From an uncultured Oscillospiraceae bacterium (GTDB taxonomy: Bacteria > Bacillota > Clostridia > Oscillospirales > Acutalibacteraceae), in assembly GCA_900540535.1 (NCBI GenBank), contig UQGM01000004.1, forward strand, positions 1 through 64,000: a stretch of 64,000 nucleotides of DNA. The letters run 5' to 3'. A program made the position numbers and the translations under genes. The first letter of the stretch is position 1. Each line of letters starts with the position of its first letter. The notes beneath the pieces are model-generated. The model ran no database searches. It saw nothing but the letters and a program-made list of their open reading frames with translations, and was not told the origin of the DNA. Positions 51,946 through 60,884 of this stretch are shown here, piece after piece.

Positions 51946-51980
51946 CAGAAAAAAGCAGCTTTATAGCTGCTTTTTTTCTG
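51946..51980 (+). terminator. Terminator after the SOS-boxed gene
   Basis: CAGAAAAAAGCAGCT/AGCTGCTTTTTTTCTG with a 4-nt loop. Confidence 0.9.
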
Positions 51981-52126
51981 TTTTTGGGGAGAAATTCCAA
52001 TACATTTTTCACAATTTATTCTTTTGGCGTTTAAAAACTGTAAATTTTATTTGTCGGTTTTTAGGTAAAACTTATAAATGTAAAAGCTCTCAGATTTTTT
52101 AATTTAGACAATTTACAGATTATTCA

Positions 52127-52155
52127 TTGACATTTTATTCCCGGTTGTTTATAAT
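52127..52155 (+). promoter_or_regulatory. Consensus promoter of the second small membrane protein
   Basis: TTGACA (52127-52132), 17 bp, TATAAT (52150-52155), both hexamers perfect. The upstream 51981-52126 is A/T-rich with no other feature. Confidence 0.85.
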
Positions 52156-52200
52156 CAGTTTGAACGCAAAAGAAAACTGAAATTAACGGAGGTGTTTCTT

Positions 52201-52392
52201 ATGGATTTCATTAAAAAGCTTTTAAAGGTTCTGGCAGTTGTCGCTGCAATCGCAGGTGTAGCCGCAGCCGTTTACTACGCTGTAAATAAGTTCATGGCTA
52301 AGAAAAAGGCTATTCCTCATGACGAATATGAGAACTATGTTTCATGCTCCTGCTGTGATGACGAGTTCGTCTCCGAAACAACAGTTGCTTAA
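52201..52392 (+). CDS. Small membrane protein with a Cys-rich tail
   Basis: 63 residues, unrecognised. Amphipathic start DFIKKLLKVL runs into one Ala/Val-rich helix (about 10-31), then KFMAKKK and an acidic tail with the cluster SCSCCDDEF (about 49-57). ACGGAGG lies 9 nt before the ATG. The perfect promoter implies high expression. The Cys cluster could bind metal or act in redox; nothing here decides that. It follows the other small membrane gene by 310 bp but has its own promoter and terminator. Confidence 0.65.
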   Translation: MDFIKKLLKVLAVVAAIAGVAAAVYYAVNKFMAKKKAIPHDEYENYVSCSCCDDEFVSETTVA

Positions 52393-52409
52393 GATTTAAC
52401 AACGAAATA

Positions 52410-52445
52410 CCGTCTGTACTTTTTAAGTACAGACGGCTTTTTGTT
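52410..52445 (+). terminator. Terminator after the Cys-tail protein gene
   Basis: CCGTCTGTACTT/AAGTACAGACGG followed by CTTTTTG. Confidence 0.9.
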
Positions 52446-52488
52446 TTTACGGTATTTTATTTAATTTGCAGCGGCACAAAACCCTTAC

Positions 52489-53847
52489 TTATTTATCGCC
52501 GTTTACAGTTTCTTTTTCCGCAGCCTCGGCTTTTCTGAGTTCTTTTCTCTGTCCGGGAAGTATTTTAAAGATAATAAACACAAGTGCCGAAACACCCATG
52601 AGTATGGGATAATAAAGATTTGGTATTATCTCAACGGGAGTAATAGCGGCAAGGCTTGCAGCTGTAAGGAGCTGAGCTCCGTAAGGGATAATCCCCTGGA
52701 AAACCGAGGTGAATATATCAAGAAGTGATGCAACTGTTTTATTTTTCACTCCGTATTCGTCTCCGATTTCCTTGGCTATGGGAGCTGCTATAACTATGGC
52801 AATGGTATTATTTGCAGTACAGATGTCCACAAGGGAGGCAAGTCCGGCAATTCCAAGCTCCGCTCCCCTTGTAGTGCGAACTCTTGATCGGATAGCGTTG
52901 AGGATAAACTGTATTCCTCCGTTCTCCTTTACAAGGGATACGACGCCTGCCACAATAAGGGAAATAATGGAAATGTCGTACATGGACATTATGCCGTCGC
53001 CGAGAATTTTGAACATTTCAAGGAATGTAAATTTCTGCACAATGAGGATTCCCACAATTGCGGAAGCCACTATACCGCTGCCGAGAACTACAAATACGTT
53101 TAATCCTATTAAAGCGCCTACCAAAACTATCAAATATGGAAGAATCTGGAAAAAGTTATAGGACAAATCACCCTGAACCGAATAATTGCCGCCGCTTGCT
53201 TTGAGCACAAGAAGCACTACGGTTATTATTGCAGCAGGAAGAACAATGAGAAAATTCTGCTTGAATTTATCCTTCATCTCACAGCCCTGAGTACGGCAGG
53301 CTGCAATAGTTGTATCTGAAATCATGGAAAGGTTATCGCCGAACATGGCTCCGCATACTACGGCGCCTACACACAGTGTAATTGGCATACCTGTCTTTGC
53401 AGAAATACCAACTGCAATAGGTGTAAGAGCGGTAATTGTTCCCACAGATGTTCCCATAGAGGTTGAAATGAAGCAGCCTATTACAAATACACCAAGTACT
53501 GCAAGACCTGAGGGCAAAACGGAAAGTCCGAAATTAACTGTACTTTCAACACCGCCGGCAGCTTTTACTATTCCGCTGAAAGCGCCTGCAAAGATGAAAA
53601 TGAGTATCATAGTAACTACATTGGTATCTCCGGCACCTCTTGCAAAAACCGCCATTTTTTCTTCAAAGTTAAGCTTTCTGTTTTGAAGCAAAGCCACAAT
53701 CAAAGCTATTACAAAGCCTACTATCGCAGGCATACTGTAAAAGTCACCTGAAACAATTCCGATTACGGCAAACAGCACCAAGAATACGGCAATGGGCAGA
53801 AGCGCCATTACATTGACTTTTTCTGCTTTTCTTTTTTTCTTGTCCAT
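52489..53847 (-). CDS. NhaC-family sodium/proton antiporter
   Basis: 452 residues, 10-12 helices. Typical segments are STSMGTSVGTITALTPIAVG, VVCGAMFGDNLSMISDTTIAA and ANNTIAIVIAAPIAKEIG with the conserved Asp residues in the membrane. Family members exchange Na+ for H+ or carry organic anions. Ribosome site GGGAGTGG. Own transcription unit. Confidence 0.88.
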   Translation of the reverse strand: MDKKKRKAEKVNVMALLPIAVFLVLFAVIGIVSGDFYSMPAIVGFVIALIVALLQNRKLNFEEKMAVFARGAGDTNVVTMILIFIFAGAFSGIVKAAGGVESTVNFGLSVLPSGLAVLGVFVIGCFISTSMGTSVGTITALTPIAVGISAKTGMPITLCVGAVVCGAMFGDNLSMISDTTIAACRTQGCEMKDKFKQNFLIVLPAAIITVVLLVLKASGGNYSVQGDLSYNFFQILPYLIVLVGALIGLNVFVVLGSGIVASAIVGILIVQKFTFLEMFKILGDGIMSMYDISIISLIVAGVVSLVKENGGIQFILNAIRSRVRTTRGAELGIAGLASLVDICTANNTIAIVIAAPIAKEIGDEYGVKNKTVASLLDIFTSVFQGIIPYGAQLLTAASLAAITPVEIIPNLYYPILMGVSALVFIIFKILPGQRKELRKAEAAEKETVNGDK

Positions 53848-53971
53848 TCTCTTCCACTCCCCGTATAAATTTAACTTAAATGTGTATAGAACAATATATT
53901 ACTATATTTGTTCACTTTTTTCAATAAATTTTGTGGTTTTTGTTAAACTCGTGTGTACTATTCTACTTATA

Positions 53972-54011
53972 TGCAAAGATGCCCGCAGATTAATTCTGCG
54001 GGCATCTTTGC
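53972..54011 (-). terminator. Hairpin after the RsgI-like gene
   Basis: Near-perfect 18-bp stem TGCAAAGATGCCCGCAGA and complement, 4-nt loop. The T tract is poor, but the position after the stop at 54028 fits termination. Confidence 0.7.
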
Positions 54012-54027
54012 AGTGATTAGTCAGATG

Positions 54028-55449
54028 TCAGTCATCATATTTATCGTCATCTTTGTCATCGTGATCATCGTTTTTGTCGTCCTGCTTATCATCATAGAGT
54101 TCCTTGCTCATTGAGATAACCGCTCCGGTATTGGCGTTTATATCATAATCGTATTCCCACTTACCGGAAACAAAATCAATGTCATACTTTGTAACTCCAT
54201 CGTCACGCTCAAGCTCAGAGGAGAGAACCTTTACTCCTGAAGCCGAAACTCCTGCGTGTTTGAAAGCTGCTGCCTTTGCCTTTTCAACACCGATAACAGC
54301 TGCACCTGTTGAAGGCTGAGTGGAAGATGATGTGGGCTTTGTAGTGACTGTATCGTCGTCATCGTCATCTTTATCGTCCTGGTCATCTCTGTCATCATAA
54401 TCATTATCTATTTCTGACTCAAAATGCTTTATCTGACCGGTCAATGCGTTGATTTCATACTCATACTCTTTGCCGTTTGCGTGGAATTCAACATCATATT
54501 CTACACCGTCTTCGTCAACGTCAAGTTTTACACTGATTCCAGTTGCTTTATCTGATGCAACACCTGCATGTTTAAGTGCTGAGTAAAGTGCTGCTTCTCT
54601 GCCGATGTAATCCTCCTGTGAAACAAGGGCATTGTCCTGCTCGTTCCAGTCCTCGATTGCATCTTCGATATTCTCATGGATGCTGTCATCATATTCGTAG
54701 CGGATAATCTTGCTTATATCGATATTTTTGCTTTCTACAAGAGCTGCTATTTCAGAAATTGTCATTTCAGAAAGTGCCTTTGCATCAAGGTCGGGGGCAA
54801 TGGTCAAAAGCTGACTGATGAAAACTGCCTTACCGTAAGAAATACCATATTGCTTAACGAGATCTTTAGCGGATTTATCATCGGTTACAACCTGATTGAA
54901 AACAGTTGCTGAAACATTGTTATCGCTGAGAGCTTTTCTCACATTGCCCACAACCTGCTGACGAATCTTTTCTGCTTTTTCTGCATCATCATTCTGAACG
55001 CTTACAAGTACGTTTTCATTTTTGACCTCAGTGAGATATCCCTTCTGAGCCATGGAGCCTATAAGTGCATTGACTACAACATCTATATCAGTATCTTTGA
55101 AGTCCATTCCGTCTATAATAGTTTCTCCGTCATCATTAAGAGGCTTTACATCTTTTACTCTGTCGGTCTTTCCGGTTATAATCTCAACACTGGGATTTAC
55201 ATCTATTGTAATTTTGGATTCAGTCCTTGCATTGCCTGCGAAAAATGCGGCGCCGCTGAAAACTATGGCGATGGCCGCACAGGCGGCAATTATCTTTCCT
55301 GCTAATTTTTTCTTATTACTATTCATTGGCATTATGTTCGCCATCCTTTCGTCTTTTACGACGTCAGCGGACATCACCTTTTCAAGTACATCGGGAGTAG
55401 TTTCGGATACTGCTCTTTTAAGTCTTGCTTCTACTTCTTTATTAGTCAT
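54028..55449 (-). CDS. RsgI-like anti-sigma factor with two PepSY domains
   Basis: 473 residues. A cytoplasmic N terminus (about 1-45), one membrane helix (about 48-70) and the RsgI-type outer segment ITIDVNPSVEI...VKPLNDDGETII (about 80-115) are followed by a helical region and two PepSY domains (about 290-345 and 390-450), each ending in the Y-E/D-I-N-A-x-T-G pattern. Asp-rich stretches (DDRDDQDDKDDDDDD and the C terminus) may bind calcium. The ATG at 55449 has AGGAG inside the sigma gene end, 1 nt after its stop. It probably restrains the ECF factor encoded just upstream. Confidence 0.85.
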   Translation of the reverse strand: MTNKEVEARLKRAVSETTPDVLEKVMSADVVKDERMANIMPMNSNKKKLAGKIIAACAAIAIVFSGAAFFAGNARTESKITIDVNPSVEIITGKTDRVKDVKPLNDDGETIIDGMDFKDTDIDVVVNALIGSMAQKGYLTEVKNENVLVSVQNDDAEKAEKIRQQVVGNVRKALSDNNVSATVFNQVVTDDKSAKDLVKQYGISYGKAVFISQLLTIAPDLDAKALSEMTISEIAALVESKNIDISKIIRYEYDDSIHENIEDAIEDWNEQDNALVSQEDYIGREAALYSALKHAGVASDKATGISVKLDVDEDGVEYDVEFHANGKEYEYEINALTGQIKHFESEIDNDYDDRDDQDDKDDDDDDTVTTKPTSSSTQPSTGAAVIGVEKAKAAAFKHAGVSASGVKVLSSELERDDGVTKYDIDFVSGKWEYDYDINANTGAVISMSKELYDDKQDDKNDDHDDKDDDKYDD

Positions 55450-55450
55450 C

Positions 55451-56044
55451 CTAGCTTCTCCTTTCTGTATTTTCAAGATGCTTTTTCAGCTTTGAAAGCG
55501 CCCTTGCATATTTCGATAATACCGTGGAAAGCGGTAATTCAAGTATAATTGCTATCTCACGGTGCTTTATTCCCGAAACTGCATGAAGCATTACAATCTG
55601 TCTTTCAGTATCGCTCAATATAGTAAATGCTCCCTCAAGCACAAGGCGGTCTTCCAGGTCGGATACCTGATCAAATCCCTCTTCGTCCACATCCTCACGT
55701 GGTGTAAGCTCCACTATCTTTTTCTTTTGGCGGATTTTCATCAATGCACAGTTGCGTGCTATTGTGAATACCCAAGCCATCGGCTTACCCATTGGCTTAT
55801 AAAGATGTGCACATTCCCTTATTTTAATGTAGGTATCCTGCATAACGTCCTCTGCGTCATGGTGATTTTTCAGTATAGACAGGATAAAGCCGTAAACCGC
55901 TTTATCGGTGAGAGAATAGAGAAGTCTGAATGCCTCGCTGTCGCCCTCTCCCGTTTTGGCTATGAGCTCATCGCTGAGCTTCGGCGCCTCGGCGGTTATG
56001 CTCTTTATCTCAGCCGGCATGGATAAAGATAAAAATAAAAACAT
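55451..56044 (-). CDS. ECF-type RNA polymerase sigma factor
   Basis: 197 residues. Region 2 contains HHDAEDVMQDTYIKIRECA and MAWVFTIARNCALMKIRQ; region 4 contains ILSDTERQIVMLHAVSGIKHREIA and the HTH LPLSTVLSKYARALSKLKKHL. The ATG at 56044 has AAAGGA 12 nt upstream; Met9 has no site. It is coupled to the RsgI-like gene, a pairing known from SigI-like and related ECF systems that sense cell-surface or polysaccharide signals. Confidence 0.92.
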   Translation of the reverse strand: MFLFLSLSMPAEIKSITAEAPKLSDELIAKTGEGDSEAFRLLYSLTDKAVYGFILSILKNHHDAEDVMQDTYIKIRECAHLYKPMGKPMAWVFTIARNCALMKIRQKKKIVELTPREDVDEEGFDQVSDLEDRLVLEGAFTILSDTERQIVMLHAVSGIKHREIAIILELPLSTVLSKYARALSKLKKHLENTERRS

Positions 56045-56494
56045 AAGCTTTTGTCCTTTCTGACAATATAATGCATGGCATCTGCGTTTTATTGCATGGT
56101 TTTAAAAAATTTTTTTAATTTTTGCAACAAGTGAAAAATCCACATACCTAAAATACCACAAAGTCCGTATTATCCTATATTTGGATTGTAACTTAAATCC
56201 TCTCTTTTATCAATGATGAATCAATTTAATTTGCGTACAGTTATCAAAAACTATACCTGTTTTTAACATTAAATCTATTTTTTATGCGTCTAATTATTTA
56301 TATCGAAAAAACTTAAAGTCAAAAAGTTATATACCCATAAAAAGCCCATAATTATAACTTTCTTGTAAAACAAAATACGCAAAAATTATACATTAAGTAT
56401 CATAAAAATACATTAAATTCAAATGTTTCTCCTTTACTAATAAACATTTTTTATGTATAATGAAGCCGAAAACTTAACAGAGGAGGGTTTAACT
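56045..56494. promoter_or_regulatory. Divergent intergenic region with the GH35 promoter
   Basis: For the plus strand, TTTACT (56433-56438), 17 bp, TATAAT (56456-56461). A 9-bp inverted repeat AAAGTTATA/TATAACTTT (56323-56331 and 56353-56361) lies about 70 bp upstream of the -35 and may be an operator. The remainder is A/T-rich; no clear promoter for the sigma gene was assigned. Confidence 0.5.
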
Positions 56495-58240
56495 TTGATT
56501 ACCCATAAGGGGAAAGACTTTTTTCTCAAGGGAGAAAAATTTAACATCTATGCAGGTGCGATTCACTACTTCCGCACACTGCCTGAATACTGGGAGGATA
56601 GACTCCTTAAACTGAAACTTGCCGGATTTAATACGGTTGAAACATATGTGTGCTGGAATCTTCACGAGCCGAAAAAAGGCGAGTTTGATTTTTCCGGAAT
56701 GCTCGACATTGAGCGCTTTTTAAATATCGCTCAGGATCTCGGACTTAACGCTATTGTGCGTCCCGGTCCTTATATCTGCGCAGAATGGGATTTCGGAGGA
56801 CTTCCCTCATGGCTGCTCAAAGATAAAAATATGCGCATCCGCTGCATGGATCCCCGCTATACAGATCATGTAAGAGATTTCTATAAAGAGCTTTTCTCAA
56901 GACTTTACAGTCATCAGGTCACCCAGGGCGGAAATATCATCGCCATGCAGGTTGAAAACGAATACGGCAGCTACGGCAACGACAAGGAATATCTTGCATT
57001 TATCGAAAACCTCATGAAAGAATGCGGCTGTGAGGTTATGATGTTCACTTCCGACGGAACCGACAGCTGGATGCTCTCAGGCGGAACACTGCCTCATATT
57101 TTCAAGGTTGCAAACTTTGGCTCACGTTCAAAAGAAGCATTTCGTATACTTGAAAAAATCCAGCCTGATGCTCCCCTCATGTGCGGCGAATTCTGGAACG
57201 GATGGTTTGATCACTGGGGCGAAAAACATCACTCCCGCTCTTACAGAACAGTTGTTCCCGAACTTAAAGCAATGCTTTCAGAGGACGGAAATTTCAGTTT
57301 CTATATGTTCCACGGCGGCACAAACTTCGGTTTCAACTCCGGAGCAAACTTTGATAAAACATATCAGCCCACAGTAACAAGCTACGATGACGATGCACTG
57401 CTTACTGAATGGGGCGGATATACTCCAAAATATCACGCTGTACGAAAAGTACTTCTTCAGCACAGAGGTCTTGCTCCTGCAAAGCTTCCACCAGAGCCTG
57501 AGCTTCAGAATATCGGTGAAGTAAAGCTTACTCAGTCTGCATCACTTATGCAGAACCTTGAAGCACTTTCAACTAAATATGAAAGTGCATTCCCGAAAAC
57601 CATGGAAGAGCTCGACCAGTTCCACGGACTTATTTTATACCGTAAAAAAGTTAAGGGATACTATAATCAGAAGCTTTACCTTGACGGCCTCGGAGACAGA
57701 GCATATATATTCGTGGACGGAGACTACAAGGGACTTATTTATCGCAATGATGAGCAGCAGTGCATAAATATTGGAAAAATCGACGGCGAAGCTCAGATTG
57801 ATATACTTGTAGAGTCAATGGGACGTATAAACTACGGCGTAAACATATACGACCGCAAGGGTGTTTCTCAGATTCGCCTTGGCAATCAGGTCATGTTTGG
57901 CTGGGAGATTTTCTCTATCCCCCTTACAAACATCAGCAATTTCAGATATACCGGCGGAACCGGATATCCTCTTTTCAAAAAGGGAACTTTTAGAACCTCT
58001 TCGAGAGCTGACTGCTTTGTCCATCTCGACGGATTCAAAAAGGGATATGTATTCATTAACGGCTTCAATCTTGGCAGATACTGGGATATCGGACCTCAGA
58101 AATCACTTTATCTTCCCGGCGTTCTCCTTCAGGATGACAATGAGATAACCATACTTGAGCTTGAAGGCTGCAAGTCGGACAGCATTACCATAACAGATAC
58201 CCACGACATTGGTAAAAAGAAGAAATTTTTATTTTTCTAA
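56495..58240 (+). CDS. GH35 beta-galactosidase
   Basis: 581 residues. The barrel begins GEKFNIYAGAIHYFRTLPEYW. The acid/base Glu is in AMQVENEYGSYG and the nucleophile Glu in LMCGEFWNGWFDHWG. C-terminal jelly-roll domains follow (GYVFINGFNLGRYWDIGPQ). The start is TTG (56495) with AGGAGGG. An in-frame ATG at 56453 overlaps the promoter -10 and has no ribosome site. No signal peptide, so it acts on imported galactosides; no transporter is adjacent. Confidence 0.92.
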   Translation: MITHKGKDFFLKGEKFNIYAGAIHYFRTLPEYWEDRLLKLKLAGFNTVETYVCWNLHEPKKGEFDFSGMLDIERFLNIAQDLGLNAIVRPGPYICAEWDFGGLPSWLLKDKNMRIRCMDPRYTDHVRDFYKELFSRLYSHQVTQGGNIIAMQVENEYGSYGNDKEYLAFIENLMKECGCEVMMFTSDGTDSWMLSGGTLPHIFKVANFGSRSKEAFRILEKIQPDAPLMCGEFWNGWFDHWGEKHHSRSYRTVVPELKAMLSEDGNFSFYMFHGGTNFGFNSGANFDKTYQPTVTSYDDDALLTEWGGYTPKYHAVRKVLLQHRGLAPAKLPPEPELQNIGEVKLTQSASLMQNLEALSTKYESAFPKTMEELDQFHGLILYRKKVKGYYNQKLYLDGLGDRAYIFVDGDYKGLIYRNDEQQCINIGKIDGEAQIDILVESMGRINYGVNIYDRKGVSQIRLGNQVMFGWEIFSIPLTNISNFRYTGGTGYPLFKKGTFRTSSRADCFVHLDGFKKGYVFINGFNLGRYWDIGPQKSLYLPGVLLQDDNEITILELEGCKSDSITITDTHDIGKKKKFLFF

Positions 58241-58267
58241 ATCACCTTTGTTTAAGATGTTAAAGCT

Positions 58268-58296
58268 TTGACAATAAGCTATTAATGGGGTATAAT
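58268..58296 (+). promoter_or_regulatory. Consensus promoter of fba
   Basis: TTGACA (58268-58273), 17 bp, TATAAT (58291-58296), both perfect, as expected for an abundant glycolytic enzyme. Confidence 0.9.
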
Positions 58297-58325
58297 AAAG
58301 CGAGAAATTAAAAGGAGTGTTTAAC

Positions 58326-59261
58326 ATGCCACTTGTAACTACTACAGAAATGTTTAAGAAGGCTTACGAAGGCGGATACGCTATCGGCGCTTTCAACGTA
58401 AACAACATGGAAATCGTTCAGGGAATTACAGCTGCTTGCAAAGAGCTCAATGCTCCCGTTATTCTTCAGGTTTCTTCAGGCGCAAGAAAATATGCTCATC
58501 ACGGCTATCTTGTAAAGCTTGTTGAGGCTGCTGTTGAAGAGACCGGTCTTCCCATCGCTCTTCACCTTGACCACGGCCCCGATTTTGAGACCTGCAAGAG
58601 CTGCATCGACGGCGGCTTCACTTCAGTTATGATCGACGGTTCCGCTCATCCCTATGAGGAGAACGTTGCTCTTACAAAGAAGGTTGTTGAGTACGCTCAT
58701 GCACACGGCGTTGTTGTTGAGGGCGAGCTCGGACAGCTTGCAGGCGTTGAAGATGAAGTTAACGTAAGCGCTGAAGATGCTCACTACACTGATCCTGAGC
58801 AGGTTTATGATTTCGTAACACGCACAGGCGTTGACTCCCTTGCAATCGCAATCGGTACAAGCCACGGTGCATATAAATTTAAACCCGGCCAGAAGCCCCA
58901 GCTTCGCTTCGATATCCTCGAAGAAGTTTCAAAGAAGCTTCCCGGATTCCCCATCGTTCTCCACGGCGCAAGCTCAGTTATGCCTGAGTACGTTAAGATG
59001 ATCAACGATTTCGGCGGTGAGATGCCCGATGCTATCGGTATCCCCGAGGATATGCTTCGCAAGGCTGCTTCCATGGCAGTTTGCAAGATCAACGTTGACT
59101 CCGATATCCGTCTTGCAATGACAGCTTCTATCCGTAAGCACTTTGCAGAGAATCCCAGCCACTTCGATCCCAGACAGTATCTTACTCCTGCCCGTGACGC
59201 TATCAAGGCTGTTGTTGAGCATAAGATCAACTCTGTTCTTGGCTGCGCTGACAAGGCATAA
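58326..59261 (+). CDS. fba: Class II fructose-bisphosphate aldolase
   Basis: 311 residues, zinc-dependent aldolase of glycolysis and gluconeogenesis. Metal and substrate motifs are ALHLDHGPDFETCKSC, EGELGQLAGVEDEV, VLHGASSV and the phosphate-binding CKINVDSDIRLA. The ATG at 58326 has AAGGAG; one upstream in-frame ATG (58317) overlaps that site. Codon use is strongly biased, consistent with high expression. Confidence 0.95.
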   Translation: MPLVTTTEMFKKAYEGGYAIGAFNVNNMEIVQGITAACKELNAPVILQVSSGARKYAHHGYLVKLVEAAVEETGLPIALHLDHGPDFETCKSCIDGGFTSVMIDGSAHPYEENVALTKKVVEYAHAHGVVVEGELGQLAGVEDEVNVSAEDAHYTDPEQVYDFVTRTGVDSLAIAIGTSHGAYKFKPGQKPQLRFDILEEVSKKLPGFPIVLHGASSVMPEYVKMINDFGGEMPDAIGIPEDMLRKAASMAVCKINVDSDIRLAMTASIRKHFAENPSHFDPRQYLTPARDAIKAVVEHKINSVLGCADKA

Positions 59262-59277
59262 TTATACCTTTAACTTT

Positions 59278-59310
59278 ACCGGAGAGGCTCAGCGCTTCTC
59301 CGGTTTTTTT
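59278..59310 (+). terminator. Terminator after fba
   Basis: ACCGGAGA/TCTCCGGT followed by TTTTTTT. Confidence 0.9.
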
Positions 59311-59336
59311 AAATCTATTTAAGGAGCACTTTAAAC

Positions 59337-59771
59337 ATGAAGTATAAATCAAAAATTGACTGGTGGTTCCACCTTTGCGTTGTTATTTTCGCTGTCTTTA
59401 CCGGCTATGTAATTTTTGCCGGCACTTACGGAAATCCCACTATGCTCCTTGCGGCGATTATGTTCGGACTTATGTTTTTCCTGTTCCTGCTTCCCACCTA
59501 CCTTATGACATATTACATTATGGGCGATGATGCTCTTACAGTGAGAAGCGGTCTCTTTTCAAAAAAAGTTATTCCTTATAATATGATAGTTTCCTGCCAG
59601 CCCGGCTCCGTTACAGGAGATTCAGCTGCCCTTTCAAGGGACAGACTGGTTATAACTTATTTTAAAAACGGCAAAAAGAAAAATATTATTGTATCACCAA
59701 AAGATAAATTTGATTTCGTCACGGAATTAAAGCTCAAACAAAAAGAAAACAGCTCTGATTCAGAAGACTAA
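59337..59771 (+). CDS. Membrane-anchored PH-domain protein
   Basis: 144 residues. Two membrane helices (about 10-30 and 37-60) precede a bacterial PH-like domain (about 62-130) with GDDALTVRSGLFSKKVIPYNMI, the usual YdbT/YyaB-like pattern. Highly charged C terminus. AAGGAG lies 10 nt upstream. Function unknown; it lies 75 nt after the aldolase gene but behind a terminator. Confidence 0.8.
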   Translation: MKYKSKIDWWFHLCVVIFAVFTGYVIFAGTYGNPTMLLAAIMFGLMFFLFLLPTYLMTYYIMGDDALTVRSGLFSKKVIPYNMIVSCQPGSVTGDSAALSRDRLVITYFKNGKKKNIIVSPKDKFDFVTELKLKQKENSSDSED

Positions 59772-59810
59772 GTTTTAAGCCTACTCACAAAGTTTAATAG
59801 TCCACATAGT

Positions 59811-59858
59811 AAAAAGCCGTCTGCAAAAGGTTAAACCTTAAAAGCAGACGGCCTTTTA
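59811..59858. terminator. Bidirectional terminator
   Basis: GCCGTCTGC/GCAGACGGC with inner AAGGTT/AACCTT and outer AGTAAAA/TTTTACT pairing. T-rich on both strands. Confidence 0.85.
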
Positions 59859-59940
59859 CTATTATTAATTTTAGTGAGTAGCAGAACAACTGTTTTTACC
59901 CATAGCAAAAGGTAAGTTTCTGCTTCTTAATCTTTACTCC

Positions 59941-60290
59941 GATAAATAATAAAGTTTCGTCGCTCATGCTGCGACAGAGCACCTACTTTTGTCCATAGCG
60001 ACAAAAGTAGGCAAAAGCGCATTTTATTTGTCAGAACAGTAAGCACTAATCAGCGCAAGGTAAGCTTAGTACTAAACGCCCTCCGACGGCAGCTTGAAAG
60101 TTTTATTCTATCACCGTCAAAGTGTAAACGCTATGCTGCTATCCACGTCTTTTCCCTTGCCGTCGGTTAGGTTCAGCAAGCGTTCGTCAATTCACGTCGG
60201 CAGTGGGAGGGCTTTAAGCTATCACCAACAAAGTGTAAACGCTGTACCGCTTTCCATATTCTTCCCCTTGCCGACGTGTGCGGCTGTCTG
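59941..60290. repeat. Large structured intergenic repeat, copy B
   Basis: Counterpart of 40504-40856 in the same orientation. Stems: GTCGC/GCGAC (59959-59975), CCTACTTTTGTC/GACAAAAGTAGG (59982-60011), CCGACGGCA/TGCCGTCGG (60083-60166) and CACGTCGGCA/TGCCGACGTG (60193-60278). Relative to copy A the first two stems differ by paired changes that keep complementarity. Weaker similarity continues to about 60420. No shared protein-coding frame was found. Confidence 0.8.
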
Positions 60291-60380
60291 GAAATTGGTT
60301 TTGTGAGATTCTTTGGTTTCTTCTTTTCGCCTTACAGAAACTTTGGCGCAGGCAATTATATTTATTTCTTACTGTAAGTC

Positions 60381-60476
60381 CATGTGCGAATTGTTTGCGG
60401 ATTCAATCCGCCGCAGGCAGTTATAGTTGTTCGTTACCGTCATTCGATGTGCGATTTGGATGCAAACTCAGTTTGC
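60381..60476 (+). repeat. Short-hairpin units at the end of zur
   Basis: GCGGATTCAATCCGC (60397-60411) and GCAAACTCAGTTTGC (60462-60476) with the TGTGCGAnTT linkers (60384-60393 and 60449-60458). The second hairpin lies inside the zur coding sequence. Confidence 0.7.
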
Positions 60477-60865
60477 TGACATTCCGGGCAGTATCCAAAC
60501 AGCTCCACCTTATGCTTTGCAATTTTAAACCCTGTCTTTTGGCAGATTTCTTCCTCTGCCGACTCAAAGGGACATCCCTCTATTGCAACGGATTTTCGGC
60601 ACTTGAGACAGGTCAGAAAATGACGGTGGGTTTTGCTGCAAACATATCTTGCAACGCCGTCATCATATATACTTCGGTTTATTTCTCCGCTCTGCTCCAT
60701 TGCATCCAAAGTTCGGTAAACAGTTGTTATTGCAAGATTCTCAAAAAGCGGACTGACCCTTTCAAAAATCTCCTCTGCTGTCATGGGCTCACAGGAATTT
60801 TCTATAATTTCAGAAATCGCCTTTTTTCTCGGCGTTTGACGGCGTGTTTTTTCCACATTTTCCAC
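60440..60865 (-). CDS. zur: Fur-family regulator, probably Zur
   Basis: 141 residues. Winged helix (about 12-85) with MTAEEIFERVSPLFENLAITTVYRTLD, then the dimerisation domain with zinc-structural pairs CLKC and CPEC and the HFLTC metal-site stretch. Divergent from znuACB over a perfect palindrome, which favours Zur over Fur or PerR. The start is GTG, either 60865 or 60856; the latter has the better GAGGTGG site. The last dozen residues (QTEFASKSHIE) are encoded by a short-hairpin repeat unit, so the natural C terminus has been replaced or extended. Confidence 0.85.
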   Translation of the reverse strand: MENVEKTRRQTPRKKAISEIIENSCEPMTAEEIFERVSPLFENLAITTVYRTLDAMEQSGEINRSIYDDGVARYVCSKTHRHFLTCLKCRKSVAIEGCPFESAEEEICQKTGFKIAKHKVELFGYCPECQQTEFASKSHIE

Positions 60866-60884
60866 CTCTTTGCCTTTTGGATTG

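Noticed and set aside
56453..56494. ATG at 56453 as start of the GH35 gene
   Set aside because: It overlaps the promoter -10 (TATAAT 56456-56461) and has no ribosome site, while the TTG at 56495 has AGGAGGG.
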